Origin: Paragemmobacter amnigenus
Lineage (GTDB): Bacteria > Pseudomonadota > Alphaproteobacteria > Rhodobacterales > Rhodobacteraceae
Direction: 5' to 3'
NCBI RefSeq assembly: GCF_009908265.2
Contig: NZ_JAAATX020000004.1
Coordinates: 248,001-312,000 of the forward strand
Length of the DNA: 64,000 nucleotides
A program made the translations under genes and the position numbers. Within the stretch, counting starts at the first letter, position 1; each line of letters starts with the position of its first letter. The notes beneath the pieces were generated by a model. That model ran no database searches, had not been told where the DNA came from, and saw only the letters and a list, made by a program, of their open reading frames with translations. Shown here piece after piece: positions 16,547 to 25,500 of this stretch.

Positions 16547-17887
16547 ATGACGCGCGCCTCGCTCCAACTGCGGCTGGCACTGGCAGGTGGCATCGTTCTG
16601 CTCCTCACGCTTGCCGCCGCCCAGATGGGGCTGTCCACCCTGTTCACCCGCCACGCCGAACGCGCCATCGCGGCGGACCTGTCGGATTTGTCCGACTATC
16701 TGGTCGCCGCAGTTGAACCGGCAGGGGACGGCAGCCTGACGCTGGAACGCCCCCCCGCCGATCCGGCCTATCAGAGGCCATTTTCCGGCCGCTACTGGCT
16801 GGTGACGGCAGGCGGACAGGATTTCGCCTCGCGCTCGCTTTGGGACTTCACCCTTACGCTTCCCGAAGCCCCCTCGCCCGGCGCGGATGTGCTGCTGACG
16901 CTGGCCGGGCCGAAGGGCACGCGCCTACTGGCCCTCGACCGCAGTGTCATCCGGCCCACGCCGGCCGGCGACAGGACGCTGCGGATTATCACAGCGCTGG
17001 ACCGTGCGCGCATAGATGCGGCGGAACAGGCCTTCCGGCACGAGATGCTGCCGTGGCTTGCCGCGCTGGGTCTGCTTATCCTTGCCGCAGGGGCGGTTCA
17101 GATCCGCGTCGGCCTTGCCCCGCTTGCCACGCTGGGGCAGCGTTTGGCCGCGCTGGCACAAGGACGGGTCGACCGGATCGGGACAGAGGTTCCCGCGGAA
17201 CTGCGCCCGCTCGCGCGGCAGATCGATGCGCTGCTGGACGACCGCGCAACCGAAATCGAACGCTCGCGCCGACGCGCGGCCGATCTTGCCCACGGGCTGA
17301 AGACACCGCTGCAGGCGCTTTTGGGGGATGCCGCGCAATTGCGGACACAGGGCCTGCACATGCAGGCCGGTGGCATCGAAACCGTTGTCCGTTCGATCCA
17401 CCTGCAAGTGGAGCGTGAACTTGCCCGCGCCAGCATGGCGGGCGCCACACCCGGTTCCGCAGCCGATATCGCCCGCTGCCTGCAGGGGGTTGCCGCCGTC
17501 GTCCGGCGCACCCCCCGCGGCGCCACGCTGGACTGGCAGATCGACCCGCCCGCAGGCCTGCACGCACGCATGGACGCCGCCGACCTGACCGAGGCGCTGG
17601 GCGCACTGGTGGAAAACGCCGCGGCCCATGCAAGGGGAACCGTCCACCTCACGGCCCGCCGCGAAGGGGGCGAGGCGTTGGTCATGGTCCGCGACGATGG
17701 CCCGGGACTGCCGCCCGACCAGATCGACCGCCTGCGCCTGCGCGGGCAGCGGCTTGATACCTCGGGTAACGGCAGCGGACTTGGCCTGTCCATCGCCGAC
17801 GAGCTGGTCGTGGCGGCGGGCGGGTCGGTCAGTTTCGAGAATTCCGCGCAGGGTCTTTGCGTGACGATCCGCCTTCCCGCGGCCTGA
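16547..17887 (+). CDS. PhoQ/QseC-like sensor histidine kinase
   Basis: A 446-residue inner-membrane kinase. A first membrane segment (about 8-30) and a second ('WLAALGLLILAAGAVQIRVG', about 169-190) flank a periplasmic sensor of about 135 residues. Then come a HAMP-like linker, the H-box 'DLAHGLKTPLQALLGDA' (the PhoQ-type LKTPL signature), the N-box 'LVENAAAHARG' and the G-boxes 'MVRDDGPGLPPDQ' and 'GNGSGLGLSIADELV'. It autophosphorylates on the H-box His and passes phosphate to the adjacent regulator. Given its PhoQ-like core and the cation-binding-looking PepSY partners, the signal may be a cation or envelope stress, but this is inference. Confidence 0.92.
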   Translation: MTRASLQLRLALAGGIVLLLTLAAAQMGLSTLFTRHAERAIAADLSDLSDYLVAAVEPAGDGSLTLERPPADPAYQRPFSGRYWLVTAGGQDFASRSLWDFTLTLPEAPSPGADVLLTLAGPKGTRLLALDRSVIRPTPAGDRTLRIITALDRARIDAAEQAFRHEMLPWLAALGLLILAAGAVQIRVGLAPLATLGQRLAALAQGRVDRIGTEVPAELRPLARQIDALLDDRATEIERSRRRAADLAHGLKTPLQALLGDAAQLRTQGLHMQAGGIETVVRSIHLQVERELARASMAGATPGSAADIARCLQGVAAVVRRTPRGATLDWQIDPPAGLHARMDAADLTEALGALVENAAAHARGTVHLTARREGGEALVMVRDDGPGLPPDQIDRLRLRGQRLDTSGNGSGLGLSIADELVVAAGGSVSFENSAQGLCVTIRLPAA

Positions 17888-17965
17888 TCCGCCGCACCCG
17901 CGCTTTTTCCTTCATTTTCGCGCCGAAAGCGGATTAATGAAACTGAATATCATCCGCCGGATCCG

Positions 17966-18874
17966 ATGCCCCCCATCCAGAAGATCGCCGCAGCCAGTAT
18001 CCTTGTCGCGCTTGCCGTGCTTTCGCTCAAGACGGTGGCGTGGTGGATCACCGGATCTGTCGCGCTCTTCTCGGACGGCACGGAAAGTCTGGTGAACCTT
18101 GCCTCCGCATCAGTGGCCTTTCTGTCGATCCGTCTTGCCGCCCGACCACCGGATGCGCGCCACCCCTATGGCTTCCACAAGGCGGAACTCACAAGCGCGC
18201 TGTTCGGCGGCGCGCTGATCCTGACGGCGGGGGTCACGATCCTTTGGCAGGCGGTACGGGGTCTGGTGGACCCGCAACCCATCACGGCGGCGGGAACCGG
18301 TCTTGGCCTGACCCTTCTGGCAAGTGCGATCAACGCCGTCTGGTGTACGGTGCTGTTGCGACAGGGCCGACGGCTGGGGTCACCCGCGCTGCAGGCCGAC
18401 GGGCGGCATCTGCTGGCCGACGTCCTGTTCTCGGCTGCGGTCGTCATCGGCGTTCTGGGCGCGACACAGACGGGACTGCATCTGCTCGACCCTCTGGTCG
18501 CGGGGCTGGTCGCGATCAACATCATGCGGAGCGGATCGACCGTCCTGCACGGGGCATGGCGCGGCCTGATCGACGAGGCCTTGCCGGAAGACCAGCAGGA
18601 CCGCATCCGCGCCATCGTCACAGCCGAGAGCGGACGCGCAGCAACACTCGTCTCGCTGCGGACGCGTCAGGCGGGACGGGCCAGCTTTGCCGAAATCCGG
18701 CTTGGCCTGCCCCCTGCCATGCCTCTGGCCGAAGCGGCGCGCATTTCAGCCGCGGTCGAGCGTGCCCTGCATCAGGCGCTTCCCGGCTGCCAGCCGCTGA
18801 TCGTGACAGAACCGGCAGAGCTGCCCGCAGGTCTTGCCGGTCGCGCCATCGCCGCCCCCGGGGTCAGTTCTTGA
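17966..18874 (+). CDS. Cation diffusion facilitator (FieF/YiiP-like) metal exporter
   Basis: A 302-residue protein with six membrane segments and a C-terminal cytoplasmic domain containing 'SLRTRQAGRASFAEIRL', as in FieF/YiiP. It should export a divalent metal against protons. In the fifth segment His148 and Asp152 ('ADGRHLLADV') keep the transport-site pattern. In the second segment the usual Asp/His-x3-Asp is replaced by Glu40-x3-Asn44 ('SDGTESLVN'), so the metal may differ from zinc. 'RHPYGFHKAE' is the standard loop motif. The 3' end overlaps the end of the Fur-family gene by 11 bases in convergent orientation. Neighbours suggest iron or manganese (inference). Confidence 0.88.
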   Translation: MPPIQKIAAASILVALAVLSLKTVAWWITGSVALFSDGTESLVNLASASVAFLSIRLAARPPDARHPYGFHKAELTSALFGGALILTAGVTILWQAVRGLVDPQPITAAGTGLGLTLLASAINAVWCTVLLRQGRRLGSPALQADGRHLLADVLFSAAVVIGVLGATQTGLHLLDPLVAGLVAINIMRSGSTVLHGAWRGLIDEALPEDQQDRIRAIVTAESGRAATLVSLRTRQAGRASFAEIRLGLPPAMPLAEAARISAAVERALHQALPGCQPLIVTEPAELPAGLAGRAIAAPGVSS

Positions 18875-19271
18875 CCGGAATGCCGACCAGTTCCAACCGG
18901 TGACCCACAAGGCTATAACCAAGACGGTTCGCGATGCGGCGCTGCAATTCCTCGATCTCGGGATCGACGAACTCGATCACACGACCGGTCGTCAGGTCGA
19001 TCAGATGGTCATGATGGGCACGGTTCGCATCCTCGTACCGCGCACGGCCATCGCCGAAGTCGAGCTTTTCCAGAATGCCCGCCTCCTCGAACAGCCGGAC
19101 GGCGCGATAGACGGTGGCCAGCGAGATTTTCGGGTCCAGCCTGTGCGCGCGGCGGTGAAGTTCCTCGACATCGGGATGGTCGGCTGCCTCGCCGATGATC
19201 TGGGCGACGAGCCGTCGATGACCCGTCATGCGAAGGCCCGCCTTTTCGCAGCGGTGAAGAATGTTCGGCAT
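18864..19271 (-). CDS. Fur-family transcriptional regulator (Fur/Mur-like)
   Basis: A 135-residue metal-dependent repressor. The N-terminal winged helix has 'CEKAGLRMTGHRRLVAQIIG' and the recognition helix 'ISLATVYRAVRLFEEAGIL'. The dimerisation domain has the metal-binding 'HHDHLIDLTTGRVIEF'. It lacks the C-terminal CxxC pairs of zinc-structured Fur/Zur proteins, as is common in the alphaproteobacterial Fur/Mur branch, which often answers to manganese. The ATG at 19271 is chosen because it gives the standard Fur N-terminus; the ribosome site is weak. A 60-residue gene lies upstream on the same strand with a GC-rich hairpin (19299-19319) between. Its location beside a CDF exporter and a haem peroxidase suggests local metal control. 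Confidence 0.88.
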   Translation of the reverse strand: MPNILHRCEKAGLRMTGHRRLVAQIIGEAADHPDVEELHRRAHRLDPKISLATVYRAVRLFEEAGILEKLDFGDGRARYEDANRAHHDHLIDLTTGRVIEFVDPEIEELQRRIANRLGYSLVGHRLELVGIPVKN

Positions 19272-19330
19272 TGTCTTTTCAGTGTCTTTAAAGGATTTGC
19301 CCCGCCGACAGGGCGGGGCGCGGATATCGC

Positions 19331-19513
19331 TCAGTGGATCGGCTCGCCCAGCCGTTGCTGGAGCAGCGCCACGAATTTTTCGCGGAATTCGGCCTGTCCG
19401 GCAAGGATCGTCAACACCTCGTTGGCGCCCCATTCCGTAACATCGGTCCGTCCCGTTGTCGCCCACTGGCCGATAAGGCTTTGAAGTTCCGTCAGTTCCC
19501 GGTCGTACATCAT
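19331..19513 (-). CDS. Small hypothetical protein upstream of the Fur-family gene
   Basis: Not recognised. A 60-residue soluble protein with amphipathic helices ('ELTELQSLIGQWATTG', 'VLTILAGQAEFREKFVALLQ') and no signal or membrane segment. The first codons run GTG-ATG-ATG (19516-19508), so the exact start is uncertain by two codons. It lies 59 bases ahead of the Fur-family gene on the same strand and may be co-transcribed with it. A perfect GCCCCGCC/GGCGGGGC hairpin (19299-19319) in the gap, without a T-tract, may separate or stabilise the messages. It might be a small partner or an independent gene; there is no evidence for function. Confidence 0.55.
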   Translation of the reverse strand: MMYDRELTELQSLIGQWATTGRTDVTEWGANEVLTILAGQAEFREKFVALLQQRLGEPIH

Positions 19514-19581
19514 CACATACCCGCAAGGCGGCCTTATTGTCGCAGGAGGCCCCGGCCCATGACGGGCCGGGGCGGACTGGA

Positions 19582-22500
19582 TCAGAAGTTGAACGACGAC
19601 CCGTCGAGGTTATGGGCCCCGCGGAGGGTGATGGTGAAGTCGGCCTCCTCATCCGCGTCGGTGAAGCCCTCGATCAGCGTGTCGGTGCCATGTTCGGTGG
19701 CGATCTCGCGGATCACGAGGCTGCCCGCCGCCGTGGTGCCCTGACCGGCCAGCGTGAAGGCCTGGTTACCCGCCGTGCCGGTGACCGCGTCGATCCCCGA
19801 CAGGTCGATCCGGTCGCCCGGACGGAAGTCGGTGATCACATCGCCATCCGCCGTCCCGGCCGAGACGAAGACGAAGATGTCATCGCCATCCGCGCCCGTC
19901 ATCACGTTGATCCCGAGCGAGGCCTTGATCACATCCGCGCCGGTGCTGCCAATCACGTTCTCGACGCCCACCAGATGGTCGGTGACGCCGCCGGTGCGGA
20001 CCGTGCCGATGGGCGTATAGGCCCCCAGATCGACCGTTGCCCCCTCAGTCAGTGCCGACAGGTCCAGCGTGTCGGACCCGGCCCCGCCGAAGATCATGTC
20101 GGCCCCGTCGCCGGATTGCGCGATGAAGAGATCGTCGCCCTCTCCGCCCAACAGGACATCGCGGCCCGCGCCGCCTTCGACGGTGTCGCCACCGCTGCCG
20201 CCGACGCCCACATCATTGCCGCCATTGCCCAGGAGGATATCCGCGCCGCCCTTGCCGAGCAGGGCATCGCCCTGTTCGCCGCCGACCACCACATCATCGC
20301 CCGCATCGCCGACCATGACGCCCGCGGTGGAGCCCGGCATCAGCACCACACCCTCGACCACCGGCGGAGGCGTGACGGTGCCGCCGCCCGTGCCAGAGCC
20401 AGAGCCGCTGCCGCTGCCCGAACCCGTGCCGCTGCCCTCGCCCTCGGTCTCTTCCTCGGTCCCGTCATTGCCGTTGTCGTCGTCGGGATCCTCCTCCTCG
20501 CCCGTATCGGCCCCGTCATCTGCGCCGTCATCGGCCCCGCTGTCGCTGACCAGTACCGGCAGGTCGTCGAGCGATCCGGTGAAGGTGACGGAATGGCTGC
20601 CGTTCGACAGGGTGACGGTGCCGTCGCCGTTGGCCTCGGCCGCGTAGCTGGCCGGATCGGACCCTGCGGGCACCTCGATCACGTCCTGCGCGCGCAAGCT
20701 GCCCACGATCACGTCATTGCCGCCCTTGGTGCGGAACACGATCCGGTGCGCCGATTCCAGCGCCGAGATGTCGACCGTATCGTCACCCGCATCGCCGTTG
20801 ATCGTGATGGTCGAGTAATTCAGGCTGGTTCCGGTGAAGTTCCCCTGAATGTTGATCGTGTCACCTGCGATCAACCCGCCGTTCAGCACCCCATCCCCGT
20901 TATTGGCGGTCAACTGCGCGTTGCTGTTGATCACAATCTCCTCGATTTCGCGCAGTTCTGCTATGACCGAGGTATTGTTGGTGCCATTGCGGGTGATGAC
21001 AATTTCCGTCGACGCCGCAATTGCGGTCTGTGCAAGCAGCGGGTTTGCGGCAAAGAAGGCAGCCCGCGTGAAGATCGTGAAAGTCTCCGACGTGTTGTTG
21101 CCGTTCAGCACAAAGGTGTCGCCGACACCGGTCTCGGTACCGCCGTCGATACGGTCGCGACCGTCCGTGGTGGTGATACCGAACAGGCCGGGATTGGCTA
21201 TGCTGTAGGTGAAGGTATCGTCACCTTCGCCCCCGTTCAGGACATCATTGCCGGTGCCGCCCGTGATCACATCATTGCCGGCCCCGCCATTCACCAAATC
21301 GGCATCCGCGCCGGTGGAGATCACATCATTGCCGGCCCCGCCATTCACCAGATCGGCGCCCGCGCCGGTGGAGATCAGATCATTGCCATCGCCACCATTG
21401 ACCGTGTCCTGTCCAATTCCGCCCGTGATCGTGTCATCCCCAGCAAGACCGTTGAACGTGTTGTTTCCGGTCAGATCGGTCAGGGAGTCGGCCCCGGCAG
21501 TGCCGTTGCGGGTGTTCCCCGAGAAATCGGCCGGCGAGAAGAAGAAGTCTCCCACCACATCCGTCTGGGCCGAAGCCACGGTCTCGGTGTAGCCCATCCC
21601 GTCGACATAGGAGATCTCGACACGCAGGATGCTGCCCACCTGCGCCTGTGTGGGTGTGAAGGTTTCGCCAGTGGCCCCGCCGATGTCGGTCCATGTCGCC
21701 CCGGCATCCGTGGACATCTGCCACTGGAACAACATCGGCCCGTTGCTGAACCCGTTGCCATCCACGAGCGTGTCGAGATTGGCGGTGAGCGTCTGCGTTT
21801 CGGTCGGTGTGGTGTCGCTGATCACAGGCCCGCCCTGCGGTGCCGAATTCTGGATCCGCAGATCCATGTCGGCAAATCGCAGCACTTCGATATTGGTCAG
21901 CCGGTCGCTGCCTTCGTTCCGCAGGGCGCGGCCCGTGGCCGGGTCCACGGGACCGACGGCCTGGTTGTCGTGCGTGACCGTAAAGCTGCCGTCGCCGTTG
22001 TTGGTGATGGTATAGTTCCCCATCACGTCCCAGTAGACCGCCACGTCCTCGCCCGTGTCCTGCGCGTCGCCGTCAAGGATTTCGCGCACCACGTTCAGAT
22101 CCGCGGCCTTCACCTTGCGGGCAAACAGCGCCTGCTCCAGCGTCATGCCGCCAAACAGCGGCTGTCCCGCCACGGTCTGGAACTTCTGGCCCAGATAGAT
22201 CACCGGACCCGTCACCAGCGACACGACCTGCTTGGTCAGACCATCCGTCGTCGCAAAGGCGTTGCCAAAAGCGTCCAGCACCTCGATCCGGACGTTCAGC
22301 CACTTGTCGCCGTCGATGATGTCATTGCCCGACATGCCCTTGATCACGTCGGACCCGCCGCCACCCAGCAGGATGTCGGAACCGTCGGATGTATCCATGA
22401 TCCCGACTTCGGTGATCGGGTTCGGGTTCACCACATTGCCCGCGTCGTCCAGATCGGCTGGGTTGAACACCTGGAACTCGTCCAGATGGGCAACCAGGTC

Positions 22501-25500
22501 AGAAAGCCCGTCCACGAGGTGAAGGTTCTTCTTCAGCAGGACGTTCGAGAAGCTCTCGATGGGCGAGGTGGGCGTCGTCTGCGCCGCGTTGAAGTTCGGG
22601 TCATAGGCGCCGACCGGAACCTCGCGCCCCGTCAGCTTGTCATCGCCTTTCCAGCCCGACAGACCTTCGACAAGGTCGAAGCGGTCGCGCAGGATGTTGT
22701 TCTGCTGGTTGACGAAGATGCTGACATTCATGTCGGCATCCACGACGTAATCCGCGCCCTTGTAGGTCACCCAGTCAAAACCGGCCATGCCGTTGTTGCG
22801 GTTGATCCCGATGCCCTGGACCATGATGTCATCGCCCGATTCCGCGTCGAAATCGGTGTCGTTCTCGCCCGCCAGCATCACGTCATGGCCGATGATGCGG
22901 CTGTTGAAGAACAGCTCCGAGTTGTCGCCGGTCAGGGTGTTCATGTTCCCCTGACCTTCCATCCAGTCGTTGCCTTCGTTGCCGTAATATATCCCGCCGC
23001 CGCCCGAGGCTGCACGGATGAAGTCGTCGCCCTGTCCGCCGAAGACATCCTTGGCCTCGTCGCCGCCAGCCAGCACGTCGCGCCCGTCACCACCGAAGAT
23101 CAGGTCAAGACCCATACCCCCGTTGATCATGTCATCGCCGCCCTGCCCCTTGAGCACATCCGCCGCGCCGACGTCGGTGCCGCTGTCGGTGATGATGTCG
23201 GACCCGTCGCCGCCATGGATGTGATCCACGCCGAAGCCGCCCTCGATCACGTCGTCGCCATCCTCGCCCCACAGACCGTCATCACCGGCTCCGCCGATGA
23301 TCGTATCCGCCGCATTGGTGCCACCGATCACGACATGCTCGCCGCCCAGATACTTCAGGTAGTTCGCGCCCCGCTCGACCAGTTTGTCATTGCCCAGCAT
23401 CGCGGACAGCACATCCGCCTCGCGCGTTGGATCGGCGTCGCCGATACCTTCGTTCCACTGCTTGGCCTTGTTGACCTGCAGCACCCAGTCTGCCGTCTGG
23501 AAAGCCGCGCCGTTGATCGCCAGTCCGTCATGTTCAATCGAGGTGTTGCGACGGATCAGGTCGGCGAAACTGTCGCTTTCCAGTTCCGTCAGCAGGTTCA
23601 TACCCTGCGTCCGCGACAGGTAATAGAACCGGTCGCCGTTCTGCAGCGCCTCCATCTGCGCCTCGAAGACGAAGGTGAAGGTCGACCCCAGCATCCCCCC
23701 GAACGGCATCTTCGCCTCGGCCAGACCGCCGATCCAGAAGTCCACATCGTTCAGACCGCCAAGCTTGCCGCCGGCATAGTCACCCTTCGCGTTCAGGAAG
23801 TCGATCCGGTCCGCCGGTGCATCCTCACCCCCCAGAACCAGCTTGATGGCTGCATCGCGCTTGGCGTCCATCGTGGTGGCGGCAAGGATGGTGGGATGCG
23901 TGCCGTAAGCCGCGATGAAGTTGATGACCGACATCGGGTTCTTGATGTTCGCCGCGAAGTCGGTCCAGCTTTCGTAAGGCTTCACATAGGTATTGCCGGT
24001 CTGTTCAAAGAACTGCGACCGCGCCTCGTTCAACGAGGGGATACCCGTTTCACGGGCCCGCGCGATGTTCAGCGCGGCAAGGTCCAGCGGCAGGCCGACA
24101 AGGTTGTTCCGCAATGCGGTCGTCAGGAATTCGTCGATCTCGTTGCCATGCTGGCGGGTCATGCCCAGCAGGATCGCCCCCGCCGCGTCATGGGCGTCGA
24201 CCCCCTGCGCCTCGAAGGCGACAGGGTTCAGGAAGGCGTCGAACAGGTCCATCTTGTCGATGCCCAACGCGCCCGCCGCCTGGGTCAGGCCGAACATGTC
24301 GACCGTCTCATTCAGCATCGAATGGCCGAAGCGGTAGACGACCTGCGCGAATTCCTGGCTGATGCCCACCGGAATTTCGACCGAGTTCGAGAAGACGAAG
24401 GGGTCGATCTGCGGCGCGATGGAGCGGACGAATTCCTCGAACACAAGGTGCTGGTAGACCATCTCGGTCGAGAAGCGGGCGGTCTGGAACAGGCGCGCGC
24501 CGTCCCAGACCAGCGTGGCACCCGTCGCAGGCGCCGCCTCGACATCGACCACAAGAAATTCGTTCAGCAGCCGCAGACCTTCCGGCGTGGTCGCGCCAGC
24601 AATCAGCGACGTCTTGACGGCCTCGATCTGGCGGTTGTGCTCGCTATGGAAGATCGTGTGGATCGCCGTCAGCGCGATGTTCTCGTTCCCGCGCCCGTCG
24701 CCCACGATGAAGTGGCGGTCCAGCAGTTCGTTGTCATAGGTGGTCAGGTTTCCGCGCGCGTCCGCCGACTGCGAACCGGGTGCGCTGATCTCGGCATCCG
24801 CATCGGCGGTGGCGTTCGCATTGGGTGTCGCGTCATGCGCGATATCGTTCAGGAAGGCCCGTCCGGCCGAGGCATAATCCGCCGTCACGCCGATCGCGCC
24901 GGCAGGAACGATGCCGGTAGGCAGGCTTTCCAGCGTCACATCCGACGGATCGAAGCTGTCGATCACCTTGTTGTCCGCGTCGCGGATGACAAAACCCTCG
25001 CGCACGATCACGGCCTGCACCGGCTCCGTGGCGCCGGGAACGTCGAAGGTCAGCGTCAGGATGACCTGCGGAAACCCGTTCGGACCGGGAACGAAGTTGC
25101 CATAAAGGTCGGTCAGCAGGGCGGGCACCGAATGGACGTTCATGTCCGAAAGCTGGATGCCCAGCACATTCTGCGCCTGCGCCTTGACATCGGCCCATGT
25201 CGGCGCGCCGTCCTTCTGCCCTTCCAGCATGCGGCCGGTCACGACCGGCGTCCCGTCCGGACCCGTCACGAATTCGCGCAGAAAGACCTGATGCGACGGG
25301 TTGGAGGTGTAAAGCTGGTTCAGGTCGATCCACGGCGTGGTCTGGTTGGTATTGTCGCGGATGTCGTCCGACGTGCCCAACTGCCCGTCAGCCCCGGGCA
25401 GGACCGAGACATTGGTTGCACGGGTCAGAACCATGAAATTCGTATGGCTGCCCGCGACATACAGCGGGTCATCCGGTTGCAGCGGAATGAACACCGTGCC

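Noticed and set aside
21200-21430. A CRISPR-like array from short regular repeats
   Set aside because: The repeats are contiguous 54-bp coding units in frame with RTX nonapeptides, without unique spacers.
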